Assembly: GCF_009830285.1 (NCBI RefSeq)
Contig: NZ_WUQX01000001.1
Span: 4,712,501-4,776,500 of the forward strand
Direction: 5' to 3'
DNA: 64,000 nt
Origin: Sporofaciens musculi
GTDB taxonomy: Bacteria > Bacillota > Clostridia > Lachnospirales > Lachnospiraceae
Shown here: in pieces, positions 43,822 through 53,004 of the stretch
Position numbering within the stretch: position 1 is the first letter of the stretch
How the letters are laid out: each line of letters starts with the position of its first letter
The notes under the pieces: generated by a model
What the model saw: the letters and a program-made list of their open reading frames with translations, nothing else
The model's database searches: none
What the model was told of the DNA's origin: nothing
Program-made: the position numbers and the translations under genes

Positions 43822-43850
43822 AATGTATGCAGAGGTACTTTTTCATATTC
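43822..43850 (-). promoter_or_regulatory. Sigma-E-type promoter of spoIIID
   Basis: Minus strand: GAATATG (43850-43844), 14-bp spacer, CATACATT (43829-43822). This agrees with the sigma-E consensus (KMATATT, 14-15 bp, CATACAMT) at 13 of 15 positions, and lies 30 bp before the ATG. spoIIID is a sigma-E gene in Bacillus. A small inverted repeat CATTGTAAAAACAATG overlaps the start of the transcript. Confidence 0.7.
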
Positions 43851-43906
43851 CTTTTTTCACTAAACCAGCTCAAACATCGATAACATATTAAAAAGCAACT
43901 TTCAAA

Positions 43907-46900
43907 TTATACAACCATTAAAAGCGGTTTTATTTCTTCATCCAGAAGTTTTCTTAACTCCGCCATCATTTTTGTATAATATTTAAACTTTGGAAGTGCT
44001 TTTTCCTGAAATGATTTATAGCTTGTATAATCCACAGTCATTTTAATTGCGCTTTCGTTTGGAATTTCTCCGTTTTGATAATGTGTTGCCGCATACATCA
44101 CATCATCCTTAGATGCATACCAGGTAATACAAAAATCAGAAATCACACGCTCGATGCAATCCTGTTTCATATTTTCCACAATATGAAGAATGGACTGTCC
44201 CCTGTATTTTGTATCATCCAATTCAATTTCTGCAATCAGATTCGACATAATATCTGCAACTTTTGGATTCTCTTTTCGCAAATCCCCTACATATTGTTTC
44301 ACTTCATCCATTTTTTTCTGACGTTCTTTTGGCGTAACTTCTTCCATTTCATCATAAGGTGTAACGATATTCTGAATTAGGTGAATAATATACTCATAAT
44401 CAATCTTTGTATTGCTGTATGCCATCAGCTCGTAGTCTTGATCAATTTCTATATCATCTCCGCCATCTTTCCCATCCAAACCATCAGGTTCCTCTCCCTT
44501 TGCATCTTTGATTTCCTGTACTACATTTTTATAATGTCCCACATAGTCATCATATTCTTCTTCAGAAACTCCATATTCTTCTAACATGCTGTCATCATAT
44601 ACAGTAAACGACTTTAACTGTGCAAACAAAGAGTCAAACTCCTGAAACATTTTTGCAAATATTTTCTTCTCATTCAAAGACAGGGTTGGAATTACTTCCG
44701 GTTTTTCAGCAGAGACGCGAAGTGCTGCAAGCGCTTTCCTGAAAGCGGGTTCCACTTCATTCCATTCTGCCATAAGCGCCTCTTTTGTTCCGCCGGCAGA
44801 ATATAATTTAACTGCATTATCAACCGCTTCCTTAAAAAGAACTGGGGCCTGAAATGTAACGATTTGTCCATAGATTTTATTCTTATCAAAAATTCGATTT
44901 GTTCTTGAAAAGGCCTGAATCAGGTCATGGGGTCCCATCGGCTGTCTGTCCATAAAAATCGTAGACATACACGGAGCATCGAATCCTGTCAGTAAGCGAT
45001 CTACCACAATCACTAAATCCAACTGTTCATTTCTGCTTTTATATTTGGAATCTTTTCTTGCAAGACGCTTATTTAAGTTTCCGTTATATCCCTGTATCTG
45101 AGACAATTCATATTTCGTGCCAAACATTCCATTATAGTCATCCAGAGAGTTTTGCATTTTCTCCTGATTAACCTGAGAACCTTCCTCATTTTCTGTTACA
45201 GAATAGGTAATTGCAAACTTCGGGAAATCCGGCAGGACCTGTTTGATTCGCTCATCAATTGTAAGAGATGTTTTTCCATTTTTTACCCTCGTCAATAATT
45301 CGTAATACTGCTGTGCTCTCTGAATCGAACTTGTGGTAAGCAATCCCTCGTAAGTCTGTCCTTTTCCATTTTGAAAACCAAGTTTGTGATAAGACTTATT
45401 CAAAATGATATCCAATACTTTTAACATATGTGTTTCGCTGTCATATACACTGCTGTCTGTTTCATCTTCTACATCTTTCGGTCCATTATGCTCTACCTGA
45501 AATCCCAGCACTGCCTTATCATGAATTGCATTTTGAATCGTATATTTGTGCAGACGTTCCCCATACAAATCTTCTGTCGTTCTTGGAAGGTCTCCCTTTT
45601 GCGGATATGGATTCTCTGCAAATCTTGGTGTACCCGTAAATCCATACCATAAAGACCGGTTAAAAAACCGCTCCAACTCTCTTTTTGTTCCCGGGCTAAC
45701 CGCACGGTGGCACTCATCCACAACAAATGCAATTCTAAGATTCTTAATTTTTCGATATTCTGGTGTATCCTCTTTTAATTTCTTTGTGATTAGAATATGT
45801 AGTTTCTGAATGGTAGTTACAATCACCTGTCTGTCATCAGATTTTAATTTTTTCTTTAAATCATTTACATTATCCGTTTCATCTACATCTACCAAATCAT
45901 TATTTGCATAAGCCTGAAATGCCATGGTCGTCTGTGTGTCCAAATCTTTGCGGTCTATCAGGAAAATCGCTTTGTCAATGGACGGAATATCCATCAGCAG
46001 ATTTCTGGTTGCTTTATAAGATGTCAATGTTTTCCCAGAGCCTGTCGTATGCCATACGTATCCTGATTTTCCCTGTTTAGATGCTTCTCTAATTGCCTCG
46101 ATTGCATGAATCTGATATGGGCGCAGCAATATTAAACGCTTTGCATCTTCGTCTAATACTGTATATCTCGAAATCATCTCATGTGCCTCTGGAATACGGA
46201 GTACACTCTTAGCAAAATCAAGATAATCCGAAACCGGATGATTCTCACGATCCAGCCATCCACTAATAAACTTGGAATTTAATTCTGTATCACCAGCGGC
46301 TGAAAAATATTTTGTGTCCACACCATTGCTGATTACAAACATCTGCACCGCTGAAAAAATTCCGGTAAATTTACCTTCTCCAATATATTTTTTAATCTGC
46401 CAGAACCCATCCATATATGAGTGCTGCTTATTTTTCAATTCTATATGAATCATTGGAAGACCATTGATCATCAATGTCACATCGAATCGTCTATCCCTTC
46501 TCGGAATTGCTTTGTCATCATCTGACTTCAATGTGCTATATTGATTGATTACTTCATAAACACTACTTCCGCCGGCAATATGTTCATGGTTCATTACTAC
46601 AAGATGCAACCGCTCAGTATCACGCTGTACATGAACCTGAACCTTTCCATTTTCTCCAACCAGCCATTCCCCCGCTTTATAAAATGATGAAAACTGCAAC
46701 TGGTTTTTTACCTGTTCAAATTCTGCATCAGATAAATTTTCTCCATTTAAACGTTCTTTATTATTTTGCTCCAAAATATATCTGAAATTTCCCCATAAAT
46801 CTTCTTCTGTTTTCAAATCTTCTCTATATATCCATTGAGAATCTCCATAAACCAACTTCTCAATCAATTTTTGCTCTATTATCGCCTCTAATTCTGGCAT
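43907..46900 (-). CDS. hsdR: Type I restriction enzyme, R subunit
   Basis: 997 residues from ATG 46898-46900 (AAAGGAGGAAA upstream). N-terminal nuclease: FDVTLMINGLPMIHIELKNKQ with D and E-x-K; SF2 helicase motifs HTTGSGKTLTS (motif I), VDECHRA (II), FTGTPRF (III), LDLVIVVDRLLTGFDAP and QAFSRTNRI (V/VI). HsdR moves DNA and cuts it when HsdS meets an unmodified site. Last gene of the hsdM-hsdS-TA-hsdR operon; its stop lies 115 bp from the spoIIID start region. Confidence 0.95.
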   Translation of the reverse strand: MPELEAIIEQKLIEKLVYGDSQWIYREDLKTEEDLWGNFRYILEQNNKERLNGENLSDAEFEQVKNQLQFSSFYKAGEWLVGENGKVQVHVQRDTERLHLVVMNHEHIAGGSSVYEVINQYSTLKSDDDKAIPRRDRRFDVTLMINGLPMIHIELKNKQHSYMDGFWQIKKYIGEGKFTGIFSAVQMFVISNGVDTKYFSAAGDTELNSKFISGWLDRENHPVSDYLDFAKSVLRIPEAHEMISRYTVLDEDAKRLILLRPYQIHAIEAIREASKQGKSGYVWHTTGSGKTLTSYKATRNLLMDIPSIDKAIFLIDRKDLDTQTTMAFQAYANNDLVDVDETDNVNDLKKKLKSDDRQVIVTTIQKLHILITKKLKEDTPEYRKIKNLRIAFVVDECHRAVSPGTKRELERFFNRSLWYGFTGTPRFAENPYPQKGDLPRTTEDLYGERLHKYTIQNAIHDKAVLGFQVEHNGPKDVEDETDSSVYDSETHMLKVLDIILNKSYHKLGFQNGKGQTYEGLLTTSSIQRAQQYYELLTRVKNGKTSLTIDERIKQVLPDFPKFAITYSVTENEEGSQVNQEKMQNSLDDYNGMFGTKYELSQIQGYNGNLNKRLARKDSKYKSRNEQLDLVIVVDRLLTGFDAPCMSTIFMDRQPMGPHDLIQAFSRTNRIFDKNKIYGQIVTFQAPVLFKEAVDNAVKLYSAGGTKEALMAEWNEVEPAFRKALAALRVSAEKPEVIPTLSLNEKKIFAKMFQEFDSLFAQLKSFTVYDDSMLEEYGVSEEEYDDYVGHYKNVVQEIKDAKGEEPDGLDGKDGGDDIEIDQDYELMAYSNTKIDYEYIIHLIQNIVTPYDEMEEVTPKERQKKMDEVKQYVGDLRKENPKVADIMSNLIAEIELDDTKYRGQSILHIVENMKQDCIERVISDFCITWYASKDDVMYAATHYQNGEIPNESAIKMTVDYTSYKSFQEKALPKFKYYTKMMAELRKLLDEEIKPLLMVV

Positions 46901-46949
46901 AATATTTTCCTCCTTTGTTTCAATTAGTGAAATTTCATATGATATACTC

Positions 46950-47189
46950 CTATATCTCTGCCTGAATAATATGCCCAAAATTCATCTCGTCTTTGAAAAG
47001 ATCATATATATATTCTGAACTTTCCAAATACAAACCTGTTTCCTTATCTTGCAACTTTTCAAATACTTCCGAATTATAAAATTTATTCATTGCTTCATCG
47101 TATTCAATATTCTGATCTGTGGCAAGCATATCAACAATATCCTGAACTATATATTCTATTATTTGGTCTTGTTTACTCATACTAATCAT
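46950..47189 (-). CDS. Small DUF3990-associated protein
   Basis: 79 residues; the start overlaps the DUF3990 gene by 8 bp. SKQDQIIEYIVQDIVDMLATDQNIEYDEAMNKFYNSEVFEKLQDKETGLYLES resembles small acidic proteins found beside DUF3791/DUF3990 genes. Probably the third member of the module. Confidence 0.65.
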   Translation of the reverse strand: MISMSKQDQIIEYIVQDIVDMLATDQNIEYDEAMNKFYNSEVFEKLQDKETGLYLESSEYIYDLFKDEMNFGHIIQAEI

Positions 47190-47685
47190 CCGCCTTTCGC
47201 AAAAGCCTAATACCCTTTTCCGTATGAAAAGAATATTGTGAAGATGTTTTCTTATATATCAAACCTTTCAGTAATGTCTCAAAATCAATAATTTCATTTT
47301 CATATTGACGAAATAGTAATGCCATATTATCATCTGCGACAGGACCGATAACAATATCGTATTTATTATCTTTGTTACACAGAATGTTCGTTTCATCTGT
47401 AAATGTTCTATTCCTATTATTCATTACAAATTTTGCCCATTCTTCTGTTGTTTGTATTCCAAAATCCTTAATTTTAATATCTGACATTTTTCTGAAGTCA
47501 TCTTGTATTTCAAAAGTATTTACGACTGGAGAACCTCCATAAATTCTAGACACTCTTTTCGCCATCTGTTTTGCTTGTTCTTCTATATCTGTTAAATAAA
47601 AGGCCTTTCCAAAATCTTTATAAGGTCTACACATTGCTAAATTAATACTTTCTATCACAACATTACTTCCATGGTATAATCTCAT
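47182..47685 (-). CDS. DUF3990 protein (ADP-ribosyltransferase-like, putative toxin)
   Basis: 167 residues, GGAGG upstream. Opens MRLYHGSNVVIESINLAMCR and continues DFGKAFYLTDIEEQAKQMA, the DUF3990 signature whose H-G-S/F-Y-L-T residues recall ART/PARP-like folds. Coupled by ATGA overlap to the DUF3791 gene and by 8 bp to the next. Inferred toxin of a DUF3791-DUF3990 module sitting inside the restriction operon. Confidence 0.78.
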   Translation of the reverse strand: MRLYHGSNVVIESINLAMCRPYKDFGKAFYLTDIEEQAKQMAKRVSRIYGGSPVVNTFEIQDDFRKMSDIKIKDFGIQTTEEWAKFVMNNRNRTFTDETNILCNKDNKYDIVIGPVADDNMALLFRQYENEIIDFETLLKGLIYKKTSSQYSFHTEKGIRLLRKADD

Positions 47686-47900
47686 AGCACACCTCCGTTT
47701 TTACGGCATAACATTTCCAAATCTTCCACTATTGTTCCAAAATCTAATGTGTGCTCCACTTCATAATTTTCTTTTATAAAAGCAATGCCTTTAAATTGAA
47801 AAAGATAACGGAATGATTCTTGTATACTGAGATTATGCTGTTGAGCAAATTCATTTACACATGCAACGGTAAATCCAATCTTTTTTCTCTGTTCACTCAT
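47682..47900 (-). CDS. DUF3791 protein (putative antitoxin/partner)
   Basis: 72 residues: IGFTVACVNEFAQQHNLSIQESFRYLFQFKGIAFIKENYEVEHTLDF fits DUF3791, always small and usually next to DUF3990. First gene of the trio. The 153 bp upstream to hsdS contain only small out-of-frame coding-like scraps. Confidence 0.75.
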   Translation of the reverse strand: MSEQRKKIGFTVACVNEFAQQHNLSIQESFRYLFQFKGIAFIKENYEVEHTLDFGTIVEDLEMLCRKNGGVL

Positions 47901-48053
47901 TCAAAACCTCCCGCTTTTCTATTCTTTTTACTATTCGCATCCATTTAACATATACCGAAACACATCGTAAGCCATACCATTTTTTATATCATCACTCTGC
48001 GTATAATTTATTCTTTTGCCAGTCTGATTCTTCTTCAAAATCTTGTCGATTAT

Positions 48054-49208
48054 TTAAACAAACATATTTTGCAACATATATTTCTTGATTTTCACTAATT
48101 CATCACACTTACGCTGGTGAAGGGTGATGAGGTAGTCGAGGTTTGTTAAATAATCTGAAATTTTCTTTTGTTCACCCATACTTGAAATACAAATAACCTC
48201 ATCATGAACATCATTTCGATTGAGAGTAGGTACCCCACTCCCAGTGCTAAAGCGCGACAAATCCAAACACTGATACATATAATAGATAAACTTTTGATTG
48301 TTACCATTAAAGTCTGTAACCCACAATGTTGTATTGTGAGGCCAGTAGTCATCCTCTATATAGTGTAATTTCCCAATCGTACCAGAACGCCCAGTTACAA
48401 TTCCCGGTCCTTTCACTTTATATTGTGAATGATATCCACCAATACCATTTGACATTACAACCGGATAAACGCCTTCTTCCATCTGGCTTGTCGGAAGATC
48501 AAATCCTCTTTGCAAGGGAGCAATGTTTTTAACCTTACGCTGTTCCCAATCTTCTGTAAATCCTTCAAAGCGAATTTCTGGAACTTTCATCCCATTTTGT
48601 GGAAACATTTTTTGAAGCATATATTTTTTTAATTTTTTAGCCTCATCATACTTACGCTGGTGAAGGGTGATAAGGTGGTCGAGGACGGAGAAGAACCGCG
48701 CAATAGCCATTTGCTCCTCATATTTTGGAAAGCTCACAATACCTTTGAGCGCATTTTCGGCCGACACCTTCATGTCGTTTTTTGCACCTTTGTTCACCAG
48801 AGGATGGAGGTAATTATTTACTCTGGCATTTTGTTCAAAATAGCACTGGATGAAGTCAGAAAACACATTAGCCTTTCCGTGATAAACCGCATATAAAGTA
48901 GAAACAATACCTGGTTTCCCTTTGTTTGTCTTGATAATTCCATAGGGATTTGTTTTGAGAGGCGACTTGGTATAAACTACATCGCCAGTTCCAACGACCC
49001 CATAATTTAATACAGAAGCTCCGGCGAAAGACCGCCCCTGAAATTCAATCTGATTCACAATACCTAATTCGCCGGAAACAGACAAAACATCGTCTCGTGT
49101 AAACGTACCATCAAAGTTCTTTTCACCAGAGACTTCCAGGAACTCCCCCAGCTTACACTGTTCCCAATCTTCTGTAAACCCTTTAAAGCGAATTTTGGGT
49201 TTTCCCAT
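48054..49208 (-). CDS. hsdS: Type I restriction-modification specificity subunit
   Basis: 384 residues from ATG 49206-49208 after GAGGGG; GTG 49217 overlaps the hsdM stop. Two target-recognition domains, each opened by a FTEDWEQ motif and closed by a near-identical LDHLITLHQRK/LDYLITLHQRK helix (central and C-terminal conserved regions). The two halves determine the bipartite DNA site. Normal length, intact. Confidence 0.93.
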   Translation of the reverse strand: MGKPKIRFKGFTEDWEQCKLGEFLEVSGEKNFDGTFTRDDVLSVSGELGIVNQIEFQGRSFAGASVLNYGVVGTGDVVYTKSPLKTNPYGIIKTNKGKPGIVSTLYAVYHGKANVFSDFIQCYFEQNARVNNYLHPLVNKGAKNDMKVSAENALKGIVSFPKYEEQMAIARFFSVLDHLITLHQRKYDEAKKLKKYMLQKMFPQNGMKVPEIRFEGFTEDWEQRKVKNIAPLQRGFDLPTSQMEEGVYPVVMSNGIGGYHSQYKVKGPGIVTGRSGTIGKLHYIEDDYWPHNTTLWVTDFNGNNQKFIYYMYQCLDLSRFSTGSGVPTLNRNDVHDEVICISSMGEQKKISDYLTNLDYLITLHQRKCDELVKIKKYMLQNMFV

Positions 49209-49213
49209 ATTTA

Positions 49214-50812
49214 TCACCCCTCAATCATTTCAACAAGACGGTTTATGGATAACATAATATCCTGATCAGAAGATGTTAAATCCTTTAAGCAAGATAACAC
49301 TTCATTCTGTGCCTTTTTTATCTCATCATCCGTCTGTTTCATTTCTGTCAAAAGTTCATTTAAATTAATCTCTTCTTCTTTTTCAAAATTATCCACATAT
49401 CTTGGAATATTAAGGTTGAAATCGTTCTTCTCAATATCTTCAAAGCTGGCAAGATAAGACTCTTTGTCTATTGTTTCTCGTTTGTGATACAAATCTACAA
49501 TGGCATCTATATGCTCGTCCGTCATTGTATTTTGTTTTTTACCCTTTTTAAATTTTTTTGAAGCGTCTATAAACAAGACATCTCTTCCATCTCTGTGTTT
49601 CTTTAAAACAACGATACAAGTTGGAATTGATGTATTATAAAATAAATTTGCCGGTAATCCAATTATTGCATAAATATTTCCAGAACGTAATAATTTTTCT
49701 CGAATTTTTCCTTCTGCCACTCCTCTGAATAACACACCATGCGGTAATACAATTGCCATTGTTCCATTATTTTTCAGATGATACAGACCATGTAACAGGA
49801 AAGCATAATCAGCTTTTGACTTCGGCGCCAGAACTCCATAATCGCTAAAACGTTCATCTTGCAGAAAACCAGCGGCTGCACTCCATTTTGCTGAATATGG
49901 CGGATTCATCAATACCATATTAAAATCAGTTTCTTCTTCCGTTGGCCAATCACCGTCTAAAGTATCACCATTTCTCAGTCTTTGATTTTCCGGTGCAATA
50001 CCATGCAAAAACATGTTCATGCGTGCCAGGTTATATGTAGATGTCATCAATTCTTGTCCGTAATATTTAATATAAATTGGCTCTAGTGCATATTTTTTAG
50101 CATTCAATAAAAGAGAACCCGAACCCATACACGGATCATAAACGGACAAACCTTTTTTGCTCTCCTGTCCGGAAATAGCAATTCTGGTTAATATTTTGGA
50201 AACAGCCTGCGGTGTGTAGAATTCACCAGCTTTTTTTCCAGTTTCGGACGCAAATTGGCCAATCAAATACTCATAAGCATTTCCTAAAACATCTGTATCT
50301 GTATTCAATAAATCTGCTTTATCAATTTCTTTTAACAGACTGGCAATTGTGTCACTTTGCTTTTGATCACCCGTTCCCAAGCGATTGGAATACAAATCAA
50401 TGTCTGTAAATAAATCCGCAAATAATGGATCACTTTGTTCGATATTATTAAATGCCTTCTGTAATTGTTCACGGTTAAAAAAATTATTTCGCGCTGCCTC
50501 CGCAAAATTTGTGTAAGTTAATTCTGGCTCAATTACATAATGGCAAGATGATTTTATTTCGTCTTTCAATTCTTCTGCACTTTCATCTTTCAAAGCATCA
50601 ATAAATACATTCAAAGCAATTTTTAATGTTTCTGGTTTTTCATCATAAATCAAATCATAGACCTTTATTAAAAAAGAATCTGATAAATACTTATAAAAAA
50701 CAATCCCTAAAAGATAGTCTTTATATTCATTTGCATCCATCTTTGAACGTAATATATCTGCTCCGCTCCATAATACACTAATCAAATCTTTACTGTTTTC
50801 CTGCTCCGCCAT
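49214..50812 (-). CDS. hsdM: Type I restriction-modification methyltransferase subunit
   Basis: 532 residues from ATG 50810-50812, eight bases after GGAGG. SAM-binding YDPCMGSGSLLLNA (motif I) and catalytic NPPY in MVLMNPPYSAKW (N6-adenine methylase). HsdM_N domain at the N-terminus, coiled coil at the C-terminus. Methylates adenine in the HsdS site. It starts 36 bp behind the stop of the duplicated ATPase gene, so the operon promoter may lie inside that damaged gene. Confidence 0.95.
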   Translation of the reverse strand: MAEQENSKDLISVLWSGADILRSKMDANEYKDYLLGIVFYKYLSDSFLIKVYDLIYDEKPETLKIALNVFIDALKDESAEELKDEIKSSCHYVIEPELTYTNFAEAARNNFFNREQLQKAFNNIEQSDPLFADLFTDIDLYSNRLGTGDQKQSDTIASLLKEIDKADLLNTDTDVLGNAYEYLIGQFASETGKKAGEFYTPQAVSKILTRIAISGQESKKGLSVYDPCMGSGSLLLNAKKYALEPIYIKYYGQELMTSTYNLARMNMFLHGIAPENQRLRNGDTLDGDWPTEEETDFNMVLMNPPYSAKWSAAAGFLQDERFSDYGVLAPKSKADYAFLLHGLYHLKNNGTMAIVLPHGVLFRGVAEGKIREKLLRSGNIYAIIGLPANLFYNTSIPTCIVVLKKHRDGRDVLFIDASKKFKKGKKQNTMTDEHIDAIVDLYHKRETIDKESYLASFEDIEKNDFNLNIPRYVDNFEKEEEINLNELLTEMKQTDDEIKKAQNEVLSCLKDLTSSDQDIMLSINRLVEMIEG

Positions 50813-50847
50813 TCGATTATCCTCCATACTATGTCTGCTATTTTGTT

Positions 50848-52551
50848 CTAATCTTGTCTTTTCCCAAACCGCACCTCGCAATCCTTTCGGAAAAATGATA
50901 TCCCATAACAATCAATCTTACGATATCCTTCCGCACGCAGTTCTTCCATATATCTTTTATCATATATTTGCTGCAACGCCTTTTCTGCATCATTTTCCAA
51001 ATCAGCGATTGAACCAGATACTTTCAATTCTAAAACGAATGATCTTCCTCTAAGAGACGGGCTTTTCACCAGAATATCAGAACGACCATTTCCCATTTCA
51101 CGATTCGATTTCACCAGATAATTCTCACTCTGGCTCAGGATTCCTGTCAAAAAACCGTGATAGAAGTTTTCTGCACTATCATAAAAACTAATGGTTTTGA
51201 AAAGCTGACCGTTTAATATATCCGACATCCTCTGAGCGTTACCATCCTCCATTGCACGATACAAATCATGAAAATCTTCTTTCTTTATAACAGCTTTCAT
51301 CCAATTCAGAATCGTATTCTGATAAATTGTTTTTACTTCTATATTAGGTATACGCGCTCGTAAAAAGATAGAAGATTCCTTAAAATATTCACTCTCTTTT
51401 GTAAGATACCCTGTAAAATAGAGAAAATTCCACAAGTTCTCTCCGTTACTATACATATCCTCATAGGTAACTTCTTCATGAACTTGGATGTCTAAAGTTC
51501 CTCCCTCTAAGAGCCTTTCAATCTGCCCTTTTGTTTCACGGTCAGCTCTGACTATCAACTCTTTTATAATGTCGTTAGAACTGGTATTAATCCAATACGG
51601 ATGTGGAAATGCTCCTACATCTGAATATAGATCATATAAAAACTTAATCACGCTCCATGGGTTATAAACTTCCATATCACCAAATAAATATCCATCATAC
51701 CATTCTTTCATTGTCGAAAAACGGCTTTCCACTTCATAATAAGACATCATCCGGTAAACTTCTTCCTCCGTAAACCCAAAATGCTCACTATATTTTTTAT
51801 CAAGTATAGAAATAATATTAAGATGATTCAAGCCGGTAAATATACTCTCCTTTGAAATCCGCAGACACCCTGTTATAACGGCAAACTGGAGATACTGGTT
51901 TGTCTTTAACGCAGACTCAAACAATGAGCGGATAAAATTTACCATTTCTTCATAGAATCCTCGAAAATAAGCGCTCTCAAGCGGCACATCCTATTCATCT
52001 ATCAAGACAACTGTTTTTTTATCCGTCGCCAGATAAAGACATTTACATAAAAATACTAACGCTCCGGAATAATCATCATATTCTGCCTTGCGGTCAGCAA
52101 TTTTCTCATACAGTTTCTTATCCTCTCTACTAATTTTCTCGCTCGTCAATATATACTGATGTCTCTGGAACTCGTCTGCGATTGCATTCCTCATCTTACC
52201 ATATGCTGATTCAAAAGTTGGTTGCTTTGCTGATTTAAGCGTCAGATTAATAACAGGATAATTCCCCATATGTTCCGTATATTCTTTGCCTTGCTCCATA
52301 ATTTTCAAGCCACAAAAAAGAGATTTATTCTCCACATTTTTCTTCGCATCCCCTGTAGCCTCAAAAAAGTAACGGAACATACTTAGATTCAATGTCTTTC
52401 CAAATCTTCTTGGACGTGTAAACAAATTTACTTCTCCCTTTAAATCCAGCAACTCTTTGATAAACATAGTCTTATCTATATAGCAATAACCATCTTTTAT
52501 TATTTTTTCAAAGTTATCAACACCTATCGGTAATGGTTTCTTCATCATCAT
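50848..52551 (-). pseudogene. AAA-ATPase/PD-(D/E)XK gene, copy B, broken by a nonsense codon
   Basis: Colinear and closely similar to copy A throughout. The reading frame is interrupted at 51988-51990 by TAG, where copy A has a Tyr codon within the Walker B motif I-D-E-Y-D-V-P-L-E; the frame is otherwise open to 50848. The N-terminal 186 residues and the C-terminal 379 residues are therefore separate. A single substitution would repair it. Confidence 0.85.
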
Positions 52552-52631
52552 CCCTCCATTATAATGCCGTTTTCCATATTATACCCTATCTCTTGCTGTT
52601 TCACAATCCGTTTCCATTGATCATAAGCAAA

Positions 52632-52670
52632 GCCAGCTCTGAGAATACCTTCCGTATTCCCAGAGCTGGC
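52632..52670. terminator. Hairpin (copy B)
   Basis: Same stem as at 43587-43625 with compensated small differences (GCCAGCTCTGAGAATAC / GTATTCCCAGAGCTGGC). Part of the duplicated element end. Confidence 0.65.
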
Positions 52671-52722
52671 TCATGATATCTATTTGATTCTCCATATTAA
52701 CCCCTGCACTCATTGTTTTTAC

Positions 52723-52751
52723 AATGTATGCAGAGGTTGATTTTCATATTC
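52723..52751 (-). promoter_or_regulatory. Orphan copy of the spoIIID sigma-E promoter
   Basis: GAATATG - 14 bp - CATACATT as at 43822-43850, but the spoIIID frame that should follow is deleted: CCATATTAACCCCTGCA replaces the 140 bp found in copy A, the break falling at a short AACC repeat. Transcription would now run into ATPase copy B. Confidence 0.65.
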
Positions 52752-52757
52752 CTTTTT

Positions 52758-52907
52758 TCACCGCTTCATAACTTCATCTATATCATACTTCTGTCCTTCC
52801 CCAAATCGAACCTCACAGTCCTTCCGATAGAATGAAATTCCATAACAATCAATCTTTCGATAGCCTTCCATACGCAATTCTTCCATATATTTTTTATCAT
52901 AAATCTG
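52758..52907 (-). pseudogene. C-terminal fragment of a third ATPase/PD-(D/E)XK copy
   Basis: Minus strand encodes Q-I-Y-D-K-K-Y-M-E-E-L-R-M-E-G-Y-R-K-I-D and on to F-Y-R-K-D-C-E-V-R-F-G, ending V-M-K-R TGA (52758-52760), matching the last 40 residues of copies A and B. The rest of 52552-53004 is the duplicated hairpin/promoter region and about 95 bp of unassigned sequence. Confidence 0.75.
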
Positions 52908-53004
52908 CACCAACAGATAACGCCTTCTTCCAAGCCCTGCTTATTGCTGATTTGTCCAATCCCAACTTCTCAAATAACGGAAGGGAAATGTCTAATCTGT
53001 TAAA

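Noticed and set aside
47901..48053. Coding scraps between hsdS and the DUF3791 gene
   Set aside because: Short minus-strand stretches (such as M-A-Y-D-V-F-R-Y-M-L-N-G) look like a gene end but sit in different frames with no start; too short to annotate.
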